Source: an uncultured Campylobacterales bacterium
Lineage (GTDB): Bacteria > Campylobacterota > Campylobacteria > Campylobacterales > Sulfurimonadaceae
Direction: 5' to 3'
Assembly: GCA_903892995.1 (NCBI GenBank)
Contig: CAITKP010000063.1
Location: 1 to 64,000, forward strand
Length of the DNA stretch: 64,000 nt
Within the stretch, counting starts at the first letter, position 1. Every line of letters begins with the position of its first letter. The position numbers were made by a program, and so were the translations under genes. Under the pieces are notes generated by a model. The model had not been told where the DNA came from, ran no database searches, and saw only the letters and a list, made by a program, of their open reading frames with translations. This document shows positions 11,864 to 22,496 of the stretch, piece by piece.

Positions 11864-12082
11864 ATGGCAAAATCAGACGTTATCGAAGTTGATGGCAAGA
11901 TTGTTGAAGCTTTACCAAATGCAACGTTTCGTGTAGAGCTGGATAATGGTCACATTATATTGTGTCATATCGCTGGAAAAATGCGTATGCACTATATAAA
12001 GATATTACCGGGTGACCGTGTAAAACTCGAACTTACTCCATACTCTTTAGACAAAGGCCGCATTACTTATAGATATAAGTAG
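11864..12082 (+). CDS. infA: Translation initiation factor IF-1
   Basis: [26 protein letters not shown]. Confidence 0.97.
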   Translation: MAKSDVIEVDGKIVEALPNATFRVELDNGHIILCHIAGKMRMHYIKILPGDRVKLELTPYSLDKGRITYRYK

Positions 12083-12092
12083 GTAATTTTTA

Positions 12093-12135
12093 CTTTTATA
12101 TGTAAGGGTAAGTTTACAAACCTTACATGTAAAAG
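12093..12135. terminator. Bidirectional hairpin built from palindrome arms
   Basis: CTTTTATATGTAAGG (12093-12107)/CCTTACATGTAAAAG (12121-12135), one T:G mismatch, between convergent genes. Confidence 0.75.
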
Positions 12136-12136
12136 A

Positions 12137-13024
12137 TTATTTTGAAAACAACTCCCACTTAAAACGCTCCATCGGAGTATCGTCTTTGTTGCCCCATTCA
12201 CGCATAGAAGCATCATAAAGCTTTGTATTTTTAACTCCAAAATGTGCATAAAGAATATACCAGTTCATAGAAGCTTCAAGCCCTCCAGTACAATAAGAGA
12301 TCACTTCATCATTTTTATCTATGCCATGTCCAACTAAAAGTATCTTTTTCAATTCATCATCTGAGCGTAACATCTCATCTTTATTGAATTTATCTTTCCA
12401 AAAACTCGACATAGCGCCTTGAATATGACCATATCTTTTTACGCCAACAGAGGGTGCTGTACCATAGTAGATATCCGTAGATCTTGCATCGATCATTGGC
12501 AGTTTAGATATTTTACTTTTTACATAATCAAGATTTACTAGAATATCTGGGTTGTAGTGAGCGGTGAAGTTTCCATCTTTTGGCAGACTTATAGCCGTTG
12601 ATGAGAGAATATTACTCTCAAATGTCCAAGCAAGATATCCACCATTTAAGATACTTACATCTTTAGCACCATTGACGATGAGAATAAGCGCCATATAGCT
12701 CTCTTTGAGAAGATCTTTTGGGTTTCCGTGGCCATAGATCACAATAGAAGAGTTGTCATTGATCCCAAGATCTCTTGCAAGTTTTTGTACATTTTGAGCT
12801 TGCTTCATTATTGCGTAGGAGCCAACTTTTTCTCTAAATTTTTCGATATCTGTAAGAATGGCATTTTTAATATGCCCCTTTTTATAGGTCGCTTCATCTG
12901 AAATATCAAGAATGAGATAATGTTTATCATCAATATGTTTTTTTAATTCATCAACTGAGATAAATCCATCATTTGCAAAAAGCGAAAGATTTAAAATCAG
13001 CAAGAGAAAAAGAGATCTCATCAA
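12137..13024 (-). CDS. Sulfurtransferase (tandem rhodanese domains), exported
   Basis: Signal peptide; rhodanese loop SYCTGGLEAS, DARSTDIYYG. Confidence 0.85.
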   Translation of the reverse strand: MMRSLFLLLILNLSLFANDGFISVDELKKHIDDKHYLILDISDEATYKKGHIKNAILTDIEKFREKVGSYAIMKQAQNVQKLARDLGINDNSSIVIYGHGNPKDLLKESYMALILIVNGAKDVSILNGGYLAWTFESNILSSTAISLPKDGNFTAHYNPDILVNLDYVKSKISKLPMIDARSTDIYYGTAPSVGVKRYGHIQGAMSSFWKDKFNKDEMLRSDDELKKILLVGHGIDKNDEVISYCTGGLEASMNWYILYAHFGVKNTKLYDASMREWGNKDDTPMERFKWELFSK

Positions 13025-13320
13025 AAATTCCCGCCATTTCTAAACTCAGCAATCTCAGATTCGACCATTTCATTTATCATAATTGTATAAAGTTTAGAGA
13101 TAAGGTTTGGAGAGAGGTTATATGCAAGCGCTCTGTGGCGTACACGCTGCATAACAGCTTCCATTCTCTCTGGCGCTTTTACCTCTTCGATGCTCTCTTT
13201 GAATGCTGCTGCTTGTCTTACATAACTATTGCGCTTTGCGATGAGCTCCACGATCATATCATCGAGTTGATCAACTTCATCTCTAACTTCTTGGAGTGAT
13301 GTACACTGTTTGATTTCCAT
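13021..13320 (-). CDS. Chorismate mutase type II-like protein
   Basis: EVRDEVDQLDDMIVELIAKRNSYVRQAAAFK. Confidence 0.8.
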   Translation of the reverse strand: MEIKQCTSLQEVRDEVDQLDDMIVELIAKRNSYVRQAAAFKESIEEVKAPERMEAVMQRVRHRALAYNLSPNLISKLYTIMINEMVESEIAEFRNGGNF

Positions 13321-13492
13321 ATCATATCCTTATATTGTTTATTTAAATTGCTAAAATAGTAGCCCATAAAATCTGAAAAAGAGTGTAAGAAAAAAGAGAT
13401 AGATTCTCAATTAACACTTTTGTAACTATTATGTTATATAATACCGTTACTCCTTAAATTCAAAGCTTGATATCTAAGTAATAGCCTCCCTG

Positions 13493-14149
13493 TTACTTAG
13501 AATCTTTTAACACTTTTAACTTCTCTTCACTTCTCTTTCTCTCATCTTCATCTGTACTCTTTGATATGTAAAATTCTAGCCAACTTAGCACATTTTTTTT
13601 GTATCCATAAAATGATGCCTCATCAATTATGGCTTTTATACTGCTTACATGTAAGCTATTTTGTATCAATGATGCCATAATCATTTTACAAAGCAAGTCA
13701 TCTGTAGCTAAAAGCTCTTTTTCTGCATTAGCATAATTTCTTTGTAATACAAAAGAGGCAAAAGCTTGATATTTTTTTGGAAGATTTTCAATATCTTTGG
13801 CATCATAGTTATTGTGTAAAAAAAGATAATAACTATGAAGTTTTGCATCCTTCACAAGAGGCTCAAGGAAGAGATACTCTTGGCATTTATCCTCTTGTAA
13901 AGTGCTTACATGTAAGGCACATTCGCTTAAGTAAATGGTTGCTAAGGTTGTGAAATCTGCGCTTTGCTTTGCATATTTTATGGCACGTTTAAGATCTGTT
14001 TTTGAGAGAGCATCCTCATTTTGTAAAAAATATTTTTGATGGCTCTCATAAGCATTGACACTTTGAATCTGCCAACTGTTTTTTGGAGAAGATGAGGCAC
14101 AAGCAGAGAAAAAAACAAGGCTACATGTAAGCAAAAACGAGCGTATCAT
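13493..14149 (-). CDS. Lipoprotein of unknown function, Mla operon-associated
   Basis: Lipobox FFSAC; overlaps MlaD gene end. Confidence 0.65.
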   Translation of the reverse strand: MIRSFLLTCSLVFFSACASSSPKNSWQIQSVNAYESHQKYFLQNEDALSKTDLKRAIKYAKQSADFTTLATIYLSECALHVSTLQEDKCQEYLFLEPLVKDAKLHSYYLFLHNNYDAKDIENLPKKYQAFASFVLQRNYANAEKELLATDDLLCKMIMASLIQNSLHVSSIKAIIDEASFYGYKKNVLSWLEFYISKSTDEDERKRSEEKLKVLKDSK

Positions 14150-15081
14150 GGAAGGGTTACCTCACTTTTGTTATTATTGTTGAGTAGAGAATCCACTTTA
14201 TCCATCACTTTATTTGTTTTATCGAGTCCCACTTCTATCTGCTCTTTGATGGCTCCTAAATCTTTGTCATAAGCGCCAACAGCATTGATAGTTCCATCTA
14301 ATGCTTGGAGTTTATGTTGTACATCTTTCATAATAAGATTTATATTATTAAGCGCTTCTGTGGATGGTTTTACCATTTTAGAATCAAGACCACCAATGAG
14401 TCCGTCTAGTTTTATGCTGATCTCATGCACCTGCTTCATTGTTTTTTGCGTTTCATTAAGAGAGCCGATAAGTGCATCTGTACTGCCTTGATTGCCTGTA
14501 ATAGTTGTGAGTAATGCTTTGTTTTGAGCAAAACGTCCTGTCACAACTTCAATGTTTTTGATACTATTGTTAAATGCTCCATCCTCATTTGAAAAGGTGG
14601 AAGTGATCGTTTCGATATTGTCTATGATATTGATCATTTTCGTGATTGCGGGTTGGAGTTTTGTGATCATATCGTTAATATCATCGCTCTCTACAAGTTG
14701 CAAAGTTGAGTTAGGTTTGAGCGGCATATTGCCAACGGTGGTTAAAACCTCTATATGTGGAGAGCCGATCAGCGGTTTTACTAAAAGAAGCATAGAGTAT
14801 TCACAGATCCATTTGCTATTTTCTTTGGAGACAGAAAATTTTATATGTACATTTCCTTTGTCTGTGAGCTCGATATTATCAATAGTTCCAATATCAAAAC
14901 CTGAGTATTGCAGGGGCATCCCAACTTTAAAAAGTGCGGCTGAGGGAGTATAAAAATCATAACTATAACGTTTATCAAATGCCCCTTTCTCTTTGAGAAT
15001 CAGGAAAAAAAAGAGACCTAAAATAGTAATAAGTACAATAACAAAACTCCCAACGGCAAGTTTCATTTTACTATATGGCAT
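14146..15081 (-). CDS. mlaD: MlaD/MCE-domain substrate-binding protein
   Basis: N-terminal TM then MCE-like domain (YSGFDIGTIDNIEL). Confidence 0.85.
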   Translation of the reverse strand: MPYSKMKLAVGSFVIVLITILGLFFFLILKEKGAFDKRYSYDFYTPSAALFKVGMPLQYSGFDIGTIDNIELTDKGNVHIKFSVSKENSKWICEYSMLLLVKPLIGSPHIEVLTTVGNMPLKPNSTLQLVESDDINDMITKLQPAITKMINIIDNIETITSTFSNEDGAFNNSIKNIEVVTGRFAQNKALLTTITGNQGSTDALIGSLNETQKTMKQVHEISIKLDGLIGGLDSKMVKPSTEALNNINLIMKDVQHKLQALDGTINAVGAYDKDLGAIKEQIEVGLDKTNKVMDKVDSLLNNNNKSEVTLP

Positions 15082-15536
15082 AAATCTCCTTCGTAGTTAG
15101 TTTTGTTATTTTGCATATCAAGTATGATTATATCTTGTTTTATATCCAATTTTGAAATCACATCACTGATCTCTTTTATCTCTATAAGAGTTGAAATAAG
15201 CGTAAAAGGCGTGACAATAAAAATCTTTTTATTATCACTGAGCATTGCACGGATAAGCATCGCGCAGAAGATCTCAAATTGATTACATGTAGGCACTCTT
15301 GAACTTGCGATTGCTTCAAGTGAGATGGCTTTTAAAAGTTGTAAAACCTCCTCTTGGGCAAGATTAGGAGGTTTATAGTGGTGTACCTCTTGGATGAGTG
15401 CAATATTTTCTACAATATTGAGATTGGAGATAAGCGGAATATCCTCTTTTACAAGGACATAATCCTCGGAGTGCTCAATATAACTTTGGAGTTCTTGGTA
15501 GTGATTGAATAGTTTTACAGTGATTGCAGCAGTAAT
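15063..15536 (-). CDS. ABC-ATPase-position protein of the Mla operon, degenerate (no Walker A/LSGGQ/Walker B); possible ATT start
   Basis: Frame open from mlaE end to mlaD start; first ATG/GTG/TTG only at 15296; GAGG 7 nt before ATT at 15536. Confidence 0.5.
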   Translation of the reverse strand: MTAAITVKLFNHYQELQSYIEHSEDYVLVKEDIPLISNLNIVENIALIQEVHHYKPPNLAQEEVLQLLKAISLEAIASSRVPTCNQFEIFCAMLIRAMLSDNKKIFIVTPFTLISTLIEIKEISDVISKLDIKQDIIILDMQNNKTNYEGDLCHIVK

Positions 15537-16303
15537 GATAGCACCTCGATGGCAAAGATAGCAATAAACAGTTTCATCATCCCATTTAAGACAGAGATTG
15601 GAATTGCACTGTAGTTTTGCATAGTTTTGAGTCCGCTATAGATTGGAATGAGCATAATAACAAATCCAAAAGCGAGGCTTTTAAAGAGTAAAATAGCTAA
15701 ATCTCGAACTTGGATTGAGCTTATAAGCATTTTGATATAGGACGCAAGATCCATCCCCATATAAAAAAGAGTAAAAATATAACCACTTGCAAGCATGATA
15801 ATGGCAAAGATGAGCGAGAGGGAGGTGACACTCAGCATCCCCGCAAAGATACGAGGAATAAAGAGATAATCGATAAGATCTATTTTGAAATGCTCTAGGG
15901 TTCTAAGCTCATTATTGACTTTCATAACGGCAATCTCTGTGTTGACAGCAGTGCTTGAACGCAACGAGATCATAAGAGCGGTAAAAAATGGAGCAAACTC
16001 ATCAAGCGTGAAGTGGATGATGATCGAGCCAATCTGGTCTTGAAGAGAATAATCAAAGGCGAGTGAAACAACAAATCCAATAATCACAGAACCAAATAAA
16101 AAAGCTAAAAATGTAAAAAATGGGATTATCTGCACAGCGGTAAAATAGACCTGTCTTGTAATGACCATCATCATGGCAGGATTGTAACTGCTGGGAATGA
16201 GCATATGGACAATGCAGATGATGGCAAATTTGAGGGCTTCATAGAGTGAAGAGGTGTATTTAATGGCAGTATCACCGATCTTTTCAATGAATGATAAAAT
16301 CAT
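15515..16303 (-). CDS. mlaE: MlaE-type ABC transporter permease
   Basis: 262 aa, permease sequence FTLDEFAPFFTALMISLRSSTAVNTEIAVMKVNNE. Confidence 0.9.
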   Translation of the reverse strand: MILSFIEKIGDTAIKYTSSLYEALKFAIICIVHMLIPSSYNPAMMMVITRQVYFTAVQIIPFFTFLAFLFGSVIIGFVVSLAFDYSLQDQIGSIIIHFTLDEFAPFFTALMISLRSSTAVNTEIAVMKVNNELRTLEHFKIDLIDYLFIPRIFAGMLSVTSLSLIFAIIMLASGYIFTLFYMGMDLASYIKMLISSIQVRDLAILLFKSLAFGFVIMLIPIYSGLKTMQNYSAIPISVLNGMMKLFIAIFAIEVLSLLLQSL

Positions 16304-16323
16304 CTATCCTCTCCTATTTAAAA

Positions 16324-16635
16324 TCAAAAAAAGAGCCAAACAAGCAAAGCAAAACCTACCGCAAGGTTTGTGTAACTGATTCCATCTTCAAACATCATTA
16401 TAAGCATCTTATAGTAATACTCCATCTCAATGGCATTACTGAGCAAAAGCTGTGAGGAAGCATAGGCGGTGATATCGCTTCCATAAAAATAGGCGATGAT
16501 TTCAGGAAGGATAAAAAATAGAATTACGCCTAAAAATCCCCAAACACTCTTTTGTGGTTTCATTGAGATGAGTGTTCTTTGTGCTACAGGATTTTGGGCT
16601 ATTCTTTTTGCTTTTTCTTGTAATTTTTTTCTCAT
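16324..16635 (-). CDS. Hypothetical membrane protein
   Basis: 103-aa ORF with hydrophobic segments, upstream of mlaE. Confidence 0.6.
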   Translation of the reverse strand: MRKKLQEKAKRIAQNPVAQRTLISMKPQKSVWGFLGVILFFILPEIIAYFYGSDITAYASSQLLLSNAIEMEYYYKMLIMMFEDGISYTNLAVGFALLVWLFF

Positions 16636-16713
16636 GTTCTTTTAACTTTCAAATACTTTACATGTAAGATACCACGTATTTGCTTTAATTTTAAAGCTTT
16701 ATAGAGGGAATTT

Positions 16714-17571
16714 TTACTCTCTATAATAAAAGTTTTTTACCTTTCTTTGAAGTTTTCCAAAAAAACTGTTGTCATTATCTGTATGCTCATAAGCAGTTTT
16801 TGGAGGATGATACTGGTTTGAAGGTTTTGGTTTTGGCAATCTTGCTGCATACTCTTTTGCAGATTTACTCATCTGCGGAAAAAAAGATATTCCAGATAGC
16901 TTTTCAAGTTCTGCGATACTAATGATTTTGTATTCATATTTTGGATTATTCTCTGTTAGATATACAGCGCCTTCACCACTTGAGGGGATATAAATCGCTT
17001 TAAATACATGAGTCGGAATCCGTACTTTATTGCCGATGTAATGAGGGAATCTATCAAGAAACAAAGGACCGGTGATAACATAGATCTCTCCTTGTTTTTT
17101 TGCCAAATAGCGTGTTGTACTCTCTATATCCGACCAGATACCGGTGTTGTTTTCATGATTTTGAGGAATCATATTTGCCAAAGTAAAACATTCAGAATTA
17201 CTTTGGGGTGTGTCAAAATCACCACTAGGGCTGAGGTGACCTCTGTCATAATGTGAATGGAGATAGTCTGAGAGTTCCGCTCGCTCATCGAGACTGAGAT
17301 GCTCATCAGGATGAAAATCATTTTCACGTTTTGCTTTTTTCATAAGCATAGACCTTGTGAGATGTTCGCCACTCCACAGCGCTGTTTTATACACTCCTGA
17401 GTGCATAAGGGCAAACTGTTTATAGCAAATTTCTGTTGTTTTTGGTAACAAATTTTGGTTGATAATATTTGGAGCAGTGTCTCCAAAGTAGATGCCGCTA
17501 CAACTAGTTGGAGTAGCTTTTAATGTAAGAGAGAGTGAAAATAAAAGGAGAAATAAGTTGAAAAATCGCAC
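16714..17571 (-). CDS. Secreted DNA/RNA non-specific endonuclease (NucA family)
   Basis: Signal peptide; YDRGHLSPSGDF...NMIPQNHENN. Confidence 0.9.
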   Translation of the reverse strand: MRFFNLFLLLFSLSLTLKATPTSCSGIYFGDTAPNIINQNLLPKTTEICYKQFALMHSGVYKTALWSGEHLTRSMLMKKAKRENDFHPDEHLSLDERAELSDYLHSHYDRGHLSPSGDFDTPQSNSECFTLANMIPQNHENNTGIWSDIESTTRYLAKKQGEIYVITGPLFLDRFPHYIGNKVRIPTHVFKAIYIPSSGEGAVYLTENNPKYEYKIISIAELEKLSGISFFPQMSKSAKEYAARLPKPKPSNQYHPPKTAYEHTDNDNSFFGKLQRKVKNFYYRE

Positions 17572-17630
17572 ACAAAATCCTAAAATGATGATATAAATAG
17601 AGAAGGTTGGTCTAAAAGAGAAAGACTCTT

Positions 17631-18608
17631 TTAGATAGGAAGAACGCGAATCTTGCTTGAAAGTTTCTCTTTTAAAGTGCTTTCAATCGCGTAAAGTGTA
17701 CCAGTTGTTGAACTCGCACAGCCGTTACATGCACCAATATAGCGAATATATACATCGATATAATCTTCGCTCTCTTTAATGTCGATGACTTCCATATTTC
17801 CACCATCCATGATGAGGAATTGGCGAACGTTTTCATCGATGACACTATCGATTGCTTTGATCTTTTGAACAAGCGTCATAGTTGCAAAATCACCGCTGAT
17901 TCCAGCTTCTGCTGCTGCTTTCATCTTCTCTTCATCCATTTCACGGCGAGTATCTTTTAAGATATCTACCAAATACCATTCGCGCTCTTCGTGACCACCT
18001 GGCTTGATACAAGATTTACAAAAACCACCCGCTTTTGTATAGTCTGTGATCTGCTCGATAGTTTTAAGGTCATTAAGTTTAATGACCTCTTTGAGAGTCT
18101 TAAGAGATACACGCGCACATTCACACACGATGATCTCCTCTTCAAAACTCTCAGCATCAACGCCAAGGTAAAGACCTGCCGCTTTTTTTATGACATCATA
18201 CGCCATAACTGAGCAGTGCATCTTTTGTGGTGGAACTGCAGGGACATCTGGCGTGTCACGAAGTGCTGCTTCAACATCGATATTTGTAATCTTGACCGCT
18301 TCTTGAACAGTTTTACCGATACAAAGCTCAGTCATAACATCACTACTTGCAATGGCCGTCCCACATCCAAAACTTCTAAATTTAGAGTTTACGATCTTGT
18401 CTGTATTTGGATCGATCTCCCAGTAGAGGCGCACCGCATCGCCACAGCTCTCAGCTCCAAAATCTGCAACGATGAGCTTATTTCCACGAGAAGATGCTTC
18501 CTCTTCACTAATCTCACCTTGGTGTTGAGGATTATTCATAAGGCGAGTTACTTTATCTGAGTATGCATCCCATAAAGATTCGCCGATTAGATCATTTTTT
18601 GCCATCAT
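17631..18608 (-). CDS. nifU: NifU-type Fe-S scaffold protein
   Basis: IscU domain, (2Fe-2S) region, C-terminal CNGC Nfu domain. Confidence 0.92.
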   Translation of the reverse strand: MMAKNDLIGESLWDAYSDKVTRLMNNPQHQGEISEEEASSRGNKLIVADFGAESCGDAVRLYWEIDPNTDKIVNSKFRSFGCGTAIASSDVMTELCIGKTVQEAVKITNIDVEAALRDTPDVPAVPPQKMHCSVMAYDVIKKAAGLYLGVDAESFEEEIIVCECARVSLKTLKEVIKLNDLKTIEQITDYTKAGGFCKSCIKPGGHEEREWYLVDILKDTRREMDEEKMKAAAEAGISGDFATMTLVQKIKAIDSVIDENVRQFLIMDGGNMEVIDIKESEDYIDVYIRYIGACNGCASSTTGTLYAIESTLKEKLSSKIRVLPI

Positions 18609-18684
18609 ATTTTCCTTAATTTTATTTCATTCTTTTTCTGGCTTCGTTTAGAAGCAAGCTTCAGTAGCCTCAGCGGCCAGCGAA

Positions 18685-18709
18685 GCTAAAGGGATTTTAT
18701 TCCTTTAGC
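18685..18709. repeat. Intergenic hairpin GCTAAAGG...CCTTTAGC in nifU-nifS spacer
   Basis: 8-bp perfect stem; neighbouring AATCGCAAAGCGATT hairpin at 18736-18750. Confidence 0.6.
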
Positions 18710-18748
18710 GGACTAATTAAATAGTGGGTGCCATAAATCGCAAAGCGA

Positions 18749-19972
<1,224 letters not shown>

Positions 19973-20112
19973 TTAAATTTTTCAAATATTAAAGAAGAGT
20001 AAAATTGTCCTCTTTTTGTTAATGAGATAATAATACCTTACTCATTTAAATAAGCTTAAGCAATATTAAGCTTTGGGATTGTTTAAGGTATAATTTCGTA
20101 AAAAGGGTTTTT

Positions 20113-20598
20113 ATGTGTAATTTCAATCACTTAACACAAGATGAAAAAGATAATCTTAAACTGCAAATACAAGATATCGTAGGAAAAATGGGAGGATTGA
20201 ATTTTTTTCTCTCTTTTATTGAAAAAATGCGTCTTTTAAAGCCTCATCCACTCTCTGCAAGAAACTCAAAAGTAAGCATAGAGAGATTTGAGATTTCGTG
20301 GGACAAAGTGATTTTTTTAGATAAAGTGACTTTGCTAGAAAGCATTATCAAATCAAACAAAGATGAGAACGGCTACACAATTAAGTTTAACAAAGAGGAT
20401 AAAAAGAGTAAAAATATTGTCAATCTTATCCGTACACTTTCTGTTATCACTTTTCAATTTAAAGCTTCCAACAGCATCGCCCCAATAGAGCTAAAGATAT
20501 TTAATAAAATAGAAGAATCTAGCGCAGAGTTAAATCCACTTTTTGTGACACTATTTTTCTGTTATGTGAATTTTGTGAAGAATGTTTTGAAAGATTAA
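20113..20598 (+). CDS. Hypothetical protein
   Basis: 161-aa ORF, TATAAT at 20089-20094. Confidence 0.6.
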   Translation: MCNFNHLTQDEKDNLKLQIQDIVGKMGGLNFFLSFIEKMRLLKPHPLSARNSKVSIERFEISWDKVIFLDKVTLLESIIKSNKDENGYTIKFNKEDKKSKNIVNLIRTLSVITFQFKASNSIAPIELKIFNKIEESSAELNPLFVTLFFCYVNFVKNVLKD

Positions 20599-21062
20599 TT
20601 GTAAACTACTAATCCATAATCATCTCTAAGATTATAAAAAGTTGAATTTGCGGTGATCTCAAGGTCTTTGAGACGACCTAAGTGTATCATCGCATCTTTG
20701 TTGACTTTGATGCCAAACTCCATAAAAAATTTTTTAATATTGACAAATTTCACATCTTGAACGTACTTATATTCAAACTCTTTGTAGAGCTTCATTTTTT
20801 CATAGCTAAAGATATGTTCACTTACATGTAATTGATCGGAGGCAAAGCGAATAGGTAAATATCCCGAGAGGTCTGTTAATATAGGTTCTATAAATGTATA
20901 TTTTGGAGGCAGTTTGTTCTTTTGCACAAATATATACTTGTTGTTGAGTTTGATATGAGGTGTCTCTTTCCAATACTTATATAGAGGATTAGAAAGGTCA
21001 AGTTTTTCGCGGACTTCCCGCCAGAGCCAATAAGAGTTTAACATACTAGGTAAATGTGACAT
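20595..21062 (-). CDS. Hypothetical protein
   Basis: 155-aa ORF convergent with the previous, sharing TTAA. Confidence 0.6.
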   Translation of the reverse strand: MSHLPSMLNSYWLWREVREKLDLSNPLYKYWKETPHIKLNNKYIFVQKNKLPPKYTFIEPILTDLSGYLPIRFASDQLHVSEHIFSYEKMKLYKEFEYKYVQDVKFVNIKKFFMEFGIKVNKDAMIHLGRLKDLEITANSTFYNLRDDYGLVVYN

Positions 21063-21147
21063 AAAAGGATTTTACAAAAATAGATGTTGCATTTTGCTTA
21101 ATTTAAGAACAAAATGAGTATCATTTCAACCTTCAATATAAATAATT

Positions 21148-21223
21148 GCTCGCATAACTCAGTTGGTAGAGTGTTACCTCGACAAGGTAAAAGTCACAGG
21201 TTCGAGTCCTGTTGTGAGCACCA
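21148..21223 (+). tRNA. tRNA-Val(GAC)
   Basis: Cloverleaf GCTCGCA/TGTGAGC, anticodon loop TCGACAA, encoded CCA. Confidence 0.95.
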
Positions 21224-21515
21224 TTTAAACAACTTCATATATAACTTACAAATACCCTAGATTACAACATCCTAGGATTAAAATAATATAGCATAAAACG
21301 CCAATTCTAAAATCTGATGAAGTGCTCTTTGATACAATTACGAAATCTTATTCTATAGCTTAACCGTCTGTTACAGTTATTATTTGAATTGGCGATACTT
21401 AAAAAGGTACTGTATTTGATAAATTAGCTTCTTGGAAGTGGCACATTTCTGGCACAGTTTTGACACAATGAGTTTTAATAAGTCTTTGAAAGTGCCTAAA
21501 ATAAGGCTTTGAGAG

Positions 21516-21600
21516 TGGTGCGGACAAGAGGACTTGAACCTCCACACCTTGCGGCACCAGATCCTAAGTCTGGCGTGTCTGCCAATTTCACCATGTCCGC
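21516..21600 (-). tRNA. tRNA-Leu(UAG)
   Basis: GCGGACA...TGTCCGC-ACCA; loop CTTAGGA; long variable arm. Confidence 0.94.
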
Positions 21601-21669
21601 ATGGATATTTGGAATTTTATCCAAATATTTGTTTTTTTATTCTTAAATTTCGAAAAATTTATTTTTTAG

Positions 21670-21746
<77 letters not shown>

Positions 21747-21763
21747 ATGCTATCGACGAACTT

Positions 21764-21840
21764 TGGTGCGCCCGATAGGATTCGAACCTATAACCGCCGG
21801 ATTCGAAGTCCGATACTCTATCCAGTTGAGCCACGAGCGC
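21764..21840 (-). tRNA. tRNA-Arg(UCG)
   Basis: Stem TCGGA/TCCGG, loop CTTCGAA. Confidence 0.92.
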
Positions 21841-21886
21841 ACTGTTTAAATATCTTTTTAGTGTTATTTTTTATATTTTAAATTTA

Positions 21887-21963
21887 TGGGGTGGGATGCG
21901 GGGCTCGAACCCGTGACCCTCGGCACCACAAACCAATGCTCTAACCAACTGAGCTAATCCCAC
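21887..21963 (-). tRNA. tRNA-His(GUG)
   Basis: Loop TTGTGGT, acceptor GTGGGAT/ATCCCAC. Confidence 0.92.
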
Positions 21964-21990
21964 CATCTAATTGTTTTTAAATATAAAAAA

Positions 21991-22068
21991 TGGTCGGGGT
22001 GAAAGGACTCGAACCTTCGGCCCCTTGGTCCCAAACCAAGTACTCTAACCATACTGAGCTACACCCCG
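21991..22068 (-). tRNA. tRNA-Pro(UGG)
   Basis: Stem CTTGG/CCAAG, loop TTTGGGA. Confidence 0.94.
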
Positions 22069-22223
22069 ACCTGTTCAGCTAACTCAGGATTTTCATCGCT
22101 GATTAGTGAGGCGAAATTATAGTTAATTTGTAATCATTTGTCAATACATTTCTAAATTTTTTTCTTAAAAAGGTATAATTTTATAAATTATAGGGACTTT
22201 ATAGGTCTAGAGGAGCGAAGTAA

Positions 22224-22496
22224 ATGAATATTCAAGAGGAGTGTTTAGAGGTTCTAAAAGAGAAGGGTATCAATCCTATATCGACAATCGATTTTGATGT
22301 GAATGGAGAGCTTCATTCTCTCTCTTTTGAATGGATTATTGATGCATATACACAAGCTTCTACAGAGTCAAAGTTAGTATTTTTGACAGCTTTAAAAAAG
22401 GCTGTGATGGCTGATAATATGGGAATAGAAAAGTTTTTTGAGGGGATGGGTAAGTTACTACTTATGACCCATCTCTCTGAAAATATAGAAGTTTAA
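22224..22496 (+). CDS. Hypothetical protein
   Basis: 90-aa ORF with upstream TATAAT-like box. Confidence 0.65.
   Translation: MNIQEECLEVLKEKGINPISTIDFDVNGELHSLSFEWIIDAYTQASTESKLVFLTALKKAVMADNMGIEKFFEGMGKLLLMTHLSENIEV

Noticed and set aside
14552-14953. 133-aa plus-strand ORF opposite mlaD
   Set aside because: Antisense shadow of a convincing MCE-domain gene.
21887-22068. Coding ORF across the tRNA cluster (such as 21534-21740)
   Set aside because: Explained by tRNA genes; the ORF is incidental.
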